This document shows, one piece after another, positions 1 through 7,049 of a DNA stretch of 51,408 nt (its first letter is position 1; every line of letters begins with the position of its first letter). Source of the DNA: Bacillota bacterium (GTDB lineage: Bacteria; Bacillota; Ch66). The DNA lies in NCBI GenBank assembly GCA_013178045.1, contig JABLXP010000022.1, forward strand, positions 1 through 51,408, read 5' to 3'. The notes under the pieces are model-generated. The model was not told the DNA's origin. It did no database searches and saw nothing but the letters and a program-made list of their open reading frames with translations. A program made the translations under genes and the position numbers.

Positions 1-126
1 GTGCCAATATTTGACCACCTGTGGGGTGGCTGTCAAGGCCGCTGCCTTGATGCTGATGTTTTGAACGGTGAGGTCTCATAGCGGAAAAAATTTTTGTGGA
101 GATACCTACTAGATCTTGACACGGAC
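1..126 (+). mobile_element. Right end of a second ISLre2-family element (truncated by window edge)
   Basis: These 126 bases are identical to 32109-32234, the right end of the complete ISLre2 element that splits lepB. They include one arm of that element's large hairpin (bases 14-39) and one GAGGTCTCAT subterminal repeat (70-79). Element sequence stops at base 126, so bases 127-135 would be this copy's target duplication, whose partner lies outside the window. Orientation is the same as the internal copy. Identity without a mismatch suggests recent transposition. Confidence 0.9.
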
Positions 127-142
127 ATGACAAATTGTTGAA

Positions 143-171
143 TTGACTTTGAATAGTAACAGTTTTATAAT
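143..171 (+). promoter_or_regulatory. Sigma-A type promoter of the thioredoxin/DGC/permease operon
   Basis: TTGACT (143-148) and a perfect TATAAT (166-171) are separated by 17 bases. It starts 17 bases after the insertion-sequence end and precedes the GTG-rich ribosome site (AAGAGGTG) of the thioredoxin-like gene at 212. The promoter is outside the element, so the genes do not depend on the IS for transcription. Confidence 0.75.
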
Positions 172-211
172 ATAAATAGATAATCATATAATAAACAAGA
201 GGTGAATAAAA

Positions 212-454
212 ATGAACATTAAGGTCCTCGGCCCTGGCTGCAAAAATTGTCAGGCCCTGGAAAAGGAAGTAAAAACTGTTTTGGAAGAACTCAAAATTGA
301 GGCTCAAGTAGAAAAGGTCACGGATTTGTCAAAGATTATGGATTACAACGTACTGATGACACCCGGTCTGGTTATCAACGAAAACCTGAAAGTTTTCGGG
401 CGGGTACCAAAAAAAGAAGAGATCAAGAAATGGATCCAGGAAGAAGTTAAGTAA
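212..454 (+). CDS. Small thioredoxin-like redox protein (CxxC)
   Basis: An 80-residue protein of the small 'redox-active disulfide protein 2' type. A first beta strand leads into GPGCKNC, so Cys10 and Cys13 form a CxxC redox pair, and a cis-proline-type segment (MTPGLVINENL) lies near residue 50. The length matches archaeal/clostridial mini-thioredoxins. It is first in an operon with a DGC-family zinc-binding protein (24 bases downstream) and a permease. This pairing of a mini-thioredoxin with ArsP/DUF318-type permeases is common near metalloid resistance genes, which suggests a role in thiol or metalloid redox chemistry. The substrate is not known. Confidence 0.85.
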   Translation: MNIKVLGPGCKNCQALEKEVKTVLEELKIEAQVEKVTDLSKIMDYNVLMTPGLVINENLKVFGRVPKKEEIKKWIQEEVK

Positions 455-478
455 CTACTTTTTAAGAGGAGGAGAATC

Positions 479-883
479 ATGGAGTTTGAAGAATGTCAAT
501 GTACACCGGCTGAAATATTAATATTTTCATGTTCTGGTGCCTCTAACGTTGGGCAGATCAGCAACCAGGCCGCAGTAAAACTCACCAGGGACAATGTGGG
601 CAAATTTTTCTGCCTGGCGGGTTTGGGAGGACACGTGCCGGCCATGGTTGAGTCCGCTAAAGTAGGACGACGGTTTGTGGTTATTGACGGCTGCCCGATT
701 GCTTGCGGCAAGGAAACAATCGTTCACCTCGGGTATCCATTGACAGACTATGTAGTAGTATCCGAGTTGGGGATAAAGAAACGGCACAACTTTGACCTGG
801 ATGACAGCGATATTGAAAAAGTCTGTGCGGCGGTAAAAGAAAAACTGGGCCGACCGCTGCCCGTTACAGGGAAATTAGATTAA
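479..883 (+). CDS. DGC-domain putative zinc-binding protein
   Basis: A 134-residue protein with the DGC signature: Asp70-Gly71-Cys72 followed by PIACGK (Cys76), plus Cys18 in FSCSGASN and Cys45. The family is annotated as putative metal (zinc) binding and its molecular function is unsettled. A strong AGGAGGAG site precedes the ATG. It lies between a mini-thioredoxin and a permease, and all three are on one strand downstream of one promoter, so a thiol/metal handling role beside the transporter is a reasonable inference. Confidence 0.8.
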   Translation: MEFEECQCTPAEILIFSCSGASNVGQISNQAAVKLTRDNVGKFFCLAGLGGHVPAMVESAKVGRRFVVIDGCPIACGKETIVHLGYPLTDYVVVSELGIKKRHNFDLDDSDIEKVCAAVKEKLGRPLPVTGKLD

Positions 884-915
884 AAATAAGCAGAAAGGAA
901 ACCTAGGGTAAAGAT

Positions 916-949
916 TAAGCCTGGTTGACACTCTGTCAAGCCAGGCTTA
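916..949 (+). promoter_or_regulatory. Strong hairpin between the DGC gene and the permease
   Basis: Arms TAAGCCTGG-TTGACA and TGTCAA-(G)-CCAGGCTTA pair over 15 bp with one bulged G and a CTC loop. No T-run follows, so it is not a standard terminator. It ends 21 bases before the permease ATG and could stabilise or separate the two halves of the transcript. Function is not shown. Confidence 0.6.
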
Positions 950-970
950 GTATTCAAGGGAGGTATAAAG

Positions 971-2143
971 ATGAAAGAGCGCAATAAATTGCTCCTGATG
1001 GTTGGCGTTTTCTTAATCGCTTTTTATATTCCGCTGGAAAATCCACGCGTCCAGTCAGCAATTTTGGAATCTTTCTATATGCTCCAGGATTATGCCCAGA
1101 AGCACGTTTTGACTTGTCTGGTACCGGCTTTCTTCATTGCTGGAGCAATTGCGGTTTTTGTTTCCCAGGCCTCAGTACTGAAATATTTCGGGGCTGGAGC
1201 GAATAAGATTTTGTCGTACGGGGTTGCTTCTGTATCGGGGAGTGTGCTGGCGGTTTGTTCCTGCACCGTACTGCCGCTGTTTGCGGGCATATATACCCGC
1301 GGCGCTGGAATCGGGCCGGCGACAGCCTTTCTGTACTCCGGTCCAGCCATCAACGTGCTGGCCATTATTTTAACGGCCAGGGTTTTAGGATTGGAAATGG
1401 GAGTCGCCAGGGCGCTGGGAGCGGTTTTGTTTTCAATTATCATTGGACTATTGATGCACCTGATCTTCATCAAAGAAGAACGAGAAAAGCAGGCTGCTGC
1501 GTTAAATCTGCCGCCGGGCCCGGAAGACCCACGTTCACTGTGGCAGTATGCGGCCTATTTCTTCACCATGGTGGCGATCTTAATTTTTGCGGCCTGGGCT
1601 AGACCAACACAACCAGTGGGTTTCTTTAATGCTGTTTATGAAATACATTGGTATCTGACCGGGTTTTTCTTGGTCCTACTGGCGATTATGTTGATGCGCT
1701 GGTTCAATAAAGACGAATTAACTGCCTGGGTGGATTCTTCCTGGGGCTTTGCGAAACAAATCTTTCCCCTGCTGCTGGGGGGTGTCCTGGTAGCTGGCTT
1801 TCTCATGGGGCGCCCTGGCCTGGATACAGGGATTATCCCAGCCCGGTATATCGAGTCCTGGGTTGGTGGTAACTCACTGGCGGCCAACTTTCTAGCTTCA
1901 ATAGTCGGTGCTTTCATGTATTTCGCGACCTTAACTGAAGTGCCTATCCTGCAAGGGTTGATGGGCAGTGGGATGGGGAAAGGTCCCGCCTTAGCCCTGT
2001 TACTGGCCGGGCCAGCCTTAAGTTTGCCGAACATGATAGTGATTAGGACAGTTATGGGAACCAAAAAAACCTTGGTCTATATTTCACTGGTTATTTTGAT
2101 GTCAACTTTTACCGGGATGCTTTTTGGATATTTTAGACCATAG
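971..2143 (+). CDS. Permease of the ArsP/DUF318 (SO_0444-like) family
   Basis: A 390-residue polytopic membrane protein, about ten hydrophobic segments. The characteristic VCSCTVLPLFAG motif sits near residues 95-106 and is followed by YSGPAINVLA. Family members export metal or metalloid compounds (ArsP exports trivalent organoarsenicals; others are linked to Cu/Zn). A GGGAGG site precedes the ATG. It is the third gene after the mini-thioredoxin and DGC genes. Oddly, the frame stays open for 48 codons after its TAG stop (2144-2290), and those codons read like protein. The exact substrate cannot be decided from sequence. Confidence 0.8.
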   Translation: MKERNKLLLMVGVFLIAFYIPLENPRVQSAILESFYMLQDYAQKHVLTCLVPAFFIAGAIAVFVSQASVLKYFGAGANKILSYGVASVSGSVLAVCSCTVLPLFAGIYTRGAGIGPATAFLYSGPAINVLAIILTARVLGLEMGVARALGAVLFSIIIGLLMHLIFIKEEREKQAAALNLPPGPEDPRSLWQYAAYFFTMVAILIFAAWARPTQPVGFFNAVYEIHWYLTGFFLVLLAIMLMRWFNKDELTAWVDSSWGFAKQIFPLLLGGVLVAGFLMGRPGLDTGIIPARYIESWVGGNSLAANFLASIVGAFMYFATLTEVPILQGLMGSGMGKGPALALLLAGPALSLPNMIVIRTVMGTKKTLVYISLVILMSTFTGMLFGYFRP

Positions 2144-2290
2144 AGAATCAAAGAAAAGACCGGTCGGACACCAGAATTACAGATTCAGGTTATGGAAGAT
2201 TATGGGGTCAAAAAAGACCCTAAACTAAATGATTATAATCCGGTGTTAGTAGAGAAAATCAAGCAAGACATAATAAAAAATATAGAGTAA
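2144..2290 (+). pseudogene. In-frame coding-like extension after the permease TAG
   Basis: Directly after TAG 2141-2143 the same frame continues for 48 sense codons to TAA 2288-2290. The hypothetical peptide starts RIKEKTGRTPELQ, contains MEDYGVKKDPKLNDYNP and ends KQDIIKNIE. It is hydrophilic, lysine-rich and looks like a real soluble C-terminal tail rather than noise. It may be the original C-terminus cut off by a nonsense mutation, the remains of another gene, or a readthrough extension. I do not recognise the family. Confidence 0.45.
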
Positions 2291-2299
2291 CCAAGGTTT

Positions 2300-2330
2300 A
2301 AGAAACGGCAGGTGGCTGCCGTTTCTTTTG
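2300..2330. terminator. Bidirectional terminator between convergent permease genes
   Basis: Perfect 12-bp stem AAGAAACGGCAG / CTGCCGTTTCTT with a GTGG loop, ending in a short T-run on the plus strand and on the minus strand flanked by an AACCTTGG context. It separates the convergent permeases at 971 and 2367. Confidence 0.8.
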
Positions 2331-2366
2331 TAAAATACCGTTTTTCTTACTGTAGTCTTATACTGT

Positions 2367-3305
2367 TTAAACACCTACCCAAATTTGAAGAACCTGAAAA
2401 ATATATCCAGAGAATATGGCTACGGCCAGGATGGTTATTACGAAGGCCGCTACCAACCTGGGTTTAAAAATCGACGCCAGAAGTGTTACTTCGGGGATAC
2501 TGGCACCAGCACCGCCAATAATCAGGGCCATTACTGCCCCAAGACTCATCCCTTTTGACATTAACACCGAAGCGATAGGAATCATGGTTTCAACCCGGAT
2601 ATACATTGGGACCCCAATAATTGCAGCGATCGGTATGGCGACCCGGTTACCCGGGCCAGCTACCTTAATGATGAATTGTTCTGGAACAAAGCCGTAAATA
2701 AATGCTCCGATTCCTGCGCCTATTATGAGGTAAGGCAATACCTGACGAAATAAAGTACACGTTTGGCTACCGGCTCTTTTTACCTTATCTATGTTTGTCA
2801 GCGGCAGATCTTCGAGTGATATTACGCCGGTGCTGCAACAGCAGCACGTGCTTTGTATTCCAACCATCTTATATTCGCTGGCCAACCCCAGACGCTCCCA
2901 CAGAGCACCAATAAGAACGGCGGCGATAAAGGTCATAACCGCGTAAACAAGGGTGATTTTCCAACCCATCATGGATAGGAATAAGGCAAGAATGACCGGG
3001 TTTAATAAGGGAGAAGCAACCAGGAAAGACATTGAAGCGCCAAAGGGTGCGCCACCATTCAGCAAACCTACCAGTACAGGAATGGTCGAACAGGAGCAGA
3101 AAGGGGTAGCTGCTCCCAGCACGGCTCCCAGGATATTGCCCAACCACTTTTTGGGCCTGGTCAGAACTTGTCTTACTGTCTTCTCGGATACGAATTCCTG
3201 GAGCAGGGCGACCAGAAAAGAAATGCCAATAAATAATATCAGCAGTTCCCCAGTAATTAAAACGAAATATTTGCCTGCAGAGACCAGGTTATTTAGCTCA
3301 AACAT
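2367..3305 (-). CDS. Second permease, ArsP/DUF318-like, with a CCCC cluster
   Basis: A 312-residue polytopic membrane protein with the family motif FCSCSTIPVLVGLL (Cys70, Cys72) and SPLLNPV. The central cytosolic loop has four consecutive cysteines (residues 154-157, bases 2835-2846), unusual and suited to binding a soft metal or As(III)/Sb(III). I chose the ATG at 3303-3305, which has GAGGGA about 9 bases upstream; an in-frame ATG at 3330-3332 would add nine residues but has no good ribosome site. It lies 44 bases downstream of the PadR regulator and is presumably co-transcribed with it. Confidence 0.8.
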   Translation of the reverse strand: MFELNNLVSAGKYFVLITGELLILFIGISFLVALLQEFVSEKTVRQVLTRPKKWLGNILGAVLGAATPFCSCSTIPVLVGLLNGGAPFGASMSFLVASPLLNPVILALFLSMMGWKITLVYAVMTFIAAVLIGALWERLGLASEYKMVGIQSTCCCCSTGVISLEDLPLTNIDKVKRAGSQTCTLFRQVLPYLIIGAGIGAFIYGFVPEQFIIKVAGPGNRVAIPIAAIIGVPMYIRVETMIPIASVLMSKGMSLGAVMALIIGGAGASIPEVTLLASIFKPRLVAAFVITILAVAIFSGYIFQVLQIWVGV

Positions 3306-3349
3306 ACTTGAAAATCCCTCATTTCTGCCCATATTTTTTGAGAGTATCT

Positions 3350-3703
3350 TCAGTTATTTTTTATGGCCTGCAAGATGTATTTGGCTACTTCTCCCCAGGC
3401 TTGAGAAGCGGTTTGATAAGCCTGTTCGCCAATGGAGGTCAGGGTATAAACTTTGCGTTCGCGTCCGGAAACCTCTTCGATGGTTACCTTGACCAGTCCG
3501 GCTTCCATGAACTCTTTTAGAACAGGATACAGGCTTCCTTCGGTTGGTGCACAACAATCATTGGTTAGAGCGGCTACCCGTTTGGTGATTTCGTAACCAT
3601 GCAGCGGTTGCTGGTGAAGGACGTGCAAGATAAAGAAACGGGATAGACTCATTTTGATCAGGTTTGCCCAGTATTCCTGCGACTCGTACTTGATTTTAAT
3701 CAC
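3350..3703 (-). CDS. PadR-family transcriptional regulator
   Basis: A 117-residue protein with a PadR winged helix: SLSRFFILHVL, then PLHGYEITKRV, then EGSLYPVLKEFMEAGLV, then the wing RKVYTLT. Vicinal cysteines Cys50-Cys51 (TNDCCAPTEG) sit just before the recognition helix and are a plausible As(III)- or metal-sensing pair, which is an inference. The GTG start at 3701-3703 has a weak ribosome site; the N-terminal extension before MSLSRF is usual for this subgroup. It heads the minus-strand operon with the CCCC permease and is divergent from arsR. Confidence 0.85.
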   Translation of the reverse strand: MIKIKYESQEYWANLIKMSLSRFFILHVLHQQPLHGYEITKRVAALTNDCCAPTEGSLYPVLKEFMEAGLVKVTIEEVSGRERKVYTLTSIGEQAYQTASQAWGEVAKYILQAIKNN

Positions 3704-3715
3704 CCCTTGCCATAT

Positions 3716-3777
3716 ATAGATGGTCTATGCATATAACATATATATATATGATAGGAAATTTATTTTGTGCTTGTCAA
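3716..3777 (-). promoter_or_regulatory. Promoter and inverted repeat of the padR-permease operon
   Basis: On the minus strand TTGACA (3772-3777) and TATCAT (3748-3753) are separated by 18 bases. Downstream is an inverted repeat ATAGA-TGG-TCTAT (3716-3728) and an alternating AT palindrome CATATATATATATG (3737-3750) that overlaps the -10 box. These are candidate PadR autoregulation sites. Confidence 0.6.
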
Positions 3778-3857
3778 CTTATTTACTCTAATTAAGAGAA
3801 ATAATAATGATAAACGATAAGTATATGTTTTCGTCGATATATAAGCGTATAATTATA

Positions 3858-3891
3858 TTGACATAGACTACTATATTAAACAATAATATAG
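3858..3891 (+). promoter_or_regulatory. Promoter and probable ArsR operator of the ars operon
   Basis: TTGACA lies at 3858-3863. A perfect 8-bp inverted repeat, CTATATTA (3871-3878) and TAATATAG (3884-3891) with a 5-base AACAA spacer, covers the spacer and -10 region (best -10 AATAAT at 3882, 18-bp spacing). An AT-rich dyad over the -10 box upstream of arsR is the usual position of an ArsR operator. Confidence 0.65.
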
Positions 3892-3952
3892 CTAGTAAAA
3901 CAGATAAAAGGAGGAAGCGGACATTTGCTTGTATCGGAAAACGAGGTGAGAA

Positions 3953-4363
3953 ATGATGATTAATGAACTTGAGAAATTTTTCAAGGCACTAGGAGAACCG
4001 ACGAGGCTGCGAATCATTAAGTTGCTAGCTGAAAGGGAGCTCTGCGTGTGTGAACTGGTAGAGGTTCTGCAAATAAGCCAGCCACGCATTTCTCAACACT
4101 TGCGCGTGTTAAAAAATGCAGGGTTGGTAAGCGAGCGAAAAGAGCAGCAATGGTCCATATCAGCACTGCATTTTGAAAACCTTGGTAAAATGTTATCGAT
4201 GTTCAATGAACTACTGAGTAAGCCCTTAGAGTTGCTAGATGAGTTTAAGGCTGAAGCGCCGCGAATGCGGTTAGTAACAAATGCTTCTAGTGCTGAAAAC
4301 TGTAAAAATTGGCGAAATAGCAACAAAATTATTAGAAAAAAACAGGAGGTTGCAAATGGCTGA
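3953..4363 (+). CDS. arsR: ArsR-family arsenic-responsive repressor
   Basis: A 136-residue ArsR/SmtB winged-helix repressor. The metal-binding box ELCVCEL (Cys31, Cys33) precedes the recognition helix QPRISQHLRVLKNAGLV; the wing is RKEQQWSIS. In ArsR, As(III) or Sb(III) binding to these cysteines releases the operator. The C-terminal tail (residues 95-136) is longer than the core fold and contains one more Cys. Its stop codon overlaps the start of the ACR3 gene (ATGGCTGA), so the two are translationally coupled. Confidence 0.92.
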   Translation: MMINELEKFFKALGEPTRLRIIKLLAERELCVCELVEVLQISQPRISQHLRVLKNAGLVSERKEQQWSISALHFENLGKMLSMFNELLSKPLELLDEFKAEAPRMRLVTNASSAENCKNWRNSNKIIRKKQEVANG

Positions 4364-5429
4364 AGATAAACGTTTGGGATTTTTCGAAAGGTACTTGACT
4401 GTATGGGTTGCTATCTGTATGGTCGTCGGTGTTATTATTGGTAAGACATTTCCCGCATTGACGGACTATTTAAGAGGGCTGGAGTTTGGAGAAGCCAGTC
4501 AAATTAATATCCCAATTGCCGTTTTGATCTGGTTGATGATTTATCCGATGATGGTAAAAATTGATTTTGGTTCAATCTTGAATGTTGGAAAGCGCCCGAC
4601 CGGATTATTTATTACTCTATTCGTCAACTGGCTGGTCAAACCATTCAGCATGGCCTTTTTTGGTTGGTTATTCTTTAAACATTTATTATTACCACTTATT
4701 GGTCCGGAATTAGCCGACCAATACATTGCCGGTACTATTATTCTGGCGGCTGCTCCCTGTACGGCCATGGTTTTTGTCTGGAGCTATTTAACTGACGGCG
4801 ATCCGGCCTATACCCTAGTTCAGGTATCGGTGAATGACCTGTTGATGCTTATTTTATTTGCCCCGATAATTAAATTTCTGGTTAGCGGCACGTCTTCGCT
4901 GGTTGTGCCTTTCAATGTACTCCTCTACGCCGTATTAATCTTTATTGTTATACCCTTGTCTGCTGGGTATATGTCGCGAATCTTCCTTATTCGCAAATAC
5001 GGGTTGGAATGGTTCGAAAAGAAATTTGTCGCCTTCTTCCAACCTGTCACTATTATGGCTCTGTTAGCCACGCTGGTATTCATCTTCGCCTTCCAGGCGG
5101 AAAACATCACAACCAGATTTTTCCATGTTATATTAATCGCTATTCCGATCTTGATTCAGGTCTACTTTAATTCAACCCTCGCTTATTCACTTATGAAATG
5201 GTTTAAGGTTCCGCATTCTGTGGCGGCCCCCGGCGCCTTGATCGGGGCGAGTAACTTTTTCGAACTGGCTGTTGCCACCGCGATTGCCCTGTTCGGCCCT
5301 GAATCAGGGGCAGCCCTGGCTACGGTCGTTGGAGTGTTGGTCGAGGTGCCAGTAATGCTTTCCGTCTGTGCTTTTTGCAACCGTACCCGTCACTGGTTCC
5401 CGAAGGAACAAACCCTGGTGGGCGAATAA
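4356..5429 (+). CDS. acr3: ACR3-family arsenite efflux transporter
   Basis: A 357-residue, ten-helix transporter of the BASS/ACR3 family. It extrudes As(OH)3/arsenite from the cytoplasm using the proton motive force. The essential cysteine is seen in AAAPCTAMVFVW (Cys135), and GASNFFELAVATAIALFGPESGAAL is the conserved region with the functional Glu. I start at ATG 4356, which has a perfect AGGAGG 7 bases upstream; the frame is open further upstream but that part overlaps arsR. It overlaps arsR by 8 bases and is followed by the UGA-containing thioredoxin-like gene. Confidence 0.95.
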   Translation: MAEDKRLGFFERYLTVWVAICMVVGVIIGKTFPALTDYLRGLEFGEASQINIPIAVLIWLMIYPMMVKIDFGSILNVGKRPTGLFITLFVNWLVKPFSMAFFGWLFFKHLLLPLIGPELADQYIAGTIILAAAPCTAMVFVWSYLTDGDPAYTLVQVSVNDLLMLILFAPIIKFLVSGTSSLVVPFNVLLYAVLIFIVIPLSAGYMSRIFLIRKYGLEWFEKKFVAFFQPVTIMALLATLVFIFAFQAENITTRFFHVILIAIPILIQVYFNSTLAYSLMKWFKVPHSVAAPGALIGASNFFELAVATAIALFGPESGAALATVVGVLVEVPVMLSVCAFCNRTRHWFPKEQTLVGE

Positions 5430-5468
5430 TAAAATAATTGTAAAAAATGAAAAGGAGACGATGATTTC

Positions 5469-5825
5469 ATGGCAGATCCTGAAAAAATTCGAGTTGAAGT
5501 ATACTGGTTAGACCAACCACTATCGAGCTGTGGGTGAGGACCCAGTGCTGGGCCGAGTTGCGGCTCTAATTGTGGCTCAGGTTCGATAGAAGTGTCAGTG
5601 GGAAGATTGGAAGAAGAATTGAAGAAGGGATTCGGGGATAAAGTTTCAGTAAGTTACACGGACTTGACGGGGAAAGACTTAACACAATATCCTGAGATAA
5701 AAAAATTAACCACGATGGGCTACCCTGCCCCATATGTTATAATCCAGGGTAAGCCTAAATTTGCTGGTGGGGTTATGGCTGATAGAATCAAGGAGGCTAT
5801 TAATTCGCTACTGAAAGCGAAGTAG
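5469..5825 (+). CDS. Thioredoxin-fold protein with in-frame UGA (probable selenoprotein)
   Basis: An AAGGAG site (5452-5457) precedes ATG 5469. The frame runs 118 codons to TAG 5823-5825 and is interrupted only by TGA at codon 23 (5535-5537). Before the TGA it reads VEVYWLDQPLSSCG; after it, GPSAGPSCGSNCGSG and then a glutaredoxin/thioredoxin-like alpha/beta region ending in YPAPYVIIQGKPKFAGG. Reading UGA as selenocysteine gives a Cys21-Gly-Sec23 redox motif at the end of the first beta strand, where thioredoxin-fold proteins carry their active site. It lies between ACR3 and a ferredoxin in one operon. The alternative is a nonsense mutation (TGC/TGT to TGA). If UGA stops, translation could restart at GTG 5592 but would lack the active site. 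Confidence 0.7.
5550..5566 (+). promoter_or_regulatory. Candidate bacterial SECIS stem-loop
   Basis: A 6-bp stem (5550-5555 with 5561-5566, one G-U pair) closes a 5-base loop AGTTG whose first base is 18 bases after the UGA. Bacterial SECIS elements have a short stem with GU in the apical loop about 16-37 bases after the UGA. An overlapping hairpin, CCCA-GTGC-TGGG (5541-5552), also has GU in its loop but is closer. Confidence 0.5.
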
Positions 5826-5835
5826 GGGTGACATT

Positions 5836-6075
5836 GTGGCTAAAGATTGGTATCCAATAATTGATGAAGAAAAGTGCTCGGGATGTTTAATTTGCGCTAA
5901 CTTTTGTCCGCATGACGTCTACGAGATTGTGGACGAACGGCCTCTGGTTGTTCGTCCTGATAACTGTATTTCGCGTTGTCACGGATGTGAAAACCAGTGC
6001 CCGGAACTTGCGATCAGGTATTATGGTGACAATGGCGACTTTATTCCCAGCGGTGGTGGAATAATTGAACTTTGA
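5836..6075 (+). CDS. Two-cluster ferredoxin-like protein of the ars operon
   Basis: A 79-residue protein starting at GTG 5836, ten bases after the thioredoxin-like gene. It has CxxCxxCxxxCP (Cys14, 17, 20, 24) and a second set CxxxCxxCxxxCP (Cys44, 48, 51, 55), enough for two [4Fe-4S] clusters. Small ferredoxins of this type occur beside thioredoxin-like genes and ArsP/ACR3 transporters in anaerobes. It may supply electrons to the thioredoxin-fold partner, which is an inference from the operon. Confidence 0.85.
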   Translation: MAKDWYPIIDEEKCSGCLICANFCPHDVYEIVDERPLVVRPDNCISRCHGCENQCPELAIRYYGDNGDFIPSGGGIIEL

Positions 6076-6189
6076 GAGTTTTTCAACTCAGCGAATTAGA
6101 AACGGGGCCAACCCTAATATGCAGAGGTCTAGTGGCTATTGATAGGATGCTTGAAGAAGTATTATACTTGTTGTAGGGAGGGCCCAGCT

Positions 6190-7023
6190 TTGGTAGTAGA
6201 TACAATAGTCAGGTTAGACAATAAGCCCAAACCCCCGATTAAATGGGCCGGGGGAAAAAGTCAATTGCTCACCCAATTGCGGCCCCTATTCCCGCCAGAG
6301 TTCAGCCGGTACAGCGAGCCTTTCGTTGGTGGAGGGGCGGTTTTCTTTGATTTGCAACCGACGGAGGCAGTTCTTATCGACAGTAACTTCGAACTGATTA
6401 ACTTTTACCAGGTAATTAAGCAGGACCTGGATGCCTTGCTAGACGACTTGAGGAAACACCAGAATAAAGAAGATTATTATTACTACCTGCGGGCACTCGA
6501 CCCGGCGCAAATGGATAGTGTTGCCCGGGCTTCAAGGTTTTTGTTTTTGAATAAGACCGGCTACAACGGTTTATGGCGCGTAAACCGGCAGGGCCGGCAT
6601 AATGTTCCCTACGGGAAGTACAAAAACCCGCAGTTTTTAGATGAGGATAACCTGCGCCAGGTAAGCCAGGCCTTGAATAGCGCCAGGTTGGTCTGGGGAG
6701 ATTTTTCTGAGGTGCTAAAATACGCGGTGCGGGGGACTTTCGTCTACTTTGACCCGCCCTATCACCCGCTAACCAGAACAGCGAATTTTACCAGCTACAC
6801 CAGCGACGCTTTTGATGAAAAAGACCAATACCGCCTGGCTGAAGTCTTTCGTAAGCTTGACGCTCTGGGGTGCTATGTGATGCTGAGCAATTCCGCAACC
6901 GATTTTATCAGAGAAATATACAGGGGGTACGATTTTAAAACGGTCTATGCCCGGCGGACCATTAATTGCCGATCTGACCGGCGAGGGCCAATAACTGAAC
7001 TGGTAATCAGGAATTATAGTTAA
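6190..7023 (+). CDS. D12-class N6-adenine DNA methyltransferase (Dam-like)
   Basis: A 277-residue protein. It methylates the N6 of adenine in duplex DNA using S-adenosylmethionine. Motif I is PPIKWAGGK (residues 15-23), FVGGGAVFF is at 45-53, and catalytic DPPY is at 188-191. I use TTG 6190 because AGGGAGG lies about 8 bases upstream; a TTG at 6139 would add 17 residues of atypical sequence. No restriction endonuclease is adjacent, so it is an orphan methylase or a remnant of a mobile restriction-modification unit. Target site cannot be told from sequence. Confidence 0.9.
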   Translation: MVVDTIVRLDNKPKPPIKWAGGKSQLLTQLRPLFPPEFSRYSEPFVGGGAVFFDLQPTEAVLIDSNFELINFYQVIKQDLDALLDDLRKHQNKEDYYYYLRALDPAQMDSVARASRFLFLNKTGYNGLWRVNRQGRHNVPYGKYKNPQFLDEDNLRQVSQALNSARLVWGDFSEVLKYAVRGTFVYFDPPYHPLTRTANFTSYTSDAFDEKDQYRLAEVFRKLDALGCYVMLSNSATDFIREIYRGYDFKTVYARRTINCRSDRRGPITELVIRNYS

Positions 7024-7049
7024 GCATAAACAGTGGAAGGAGTTTCACG

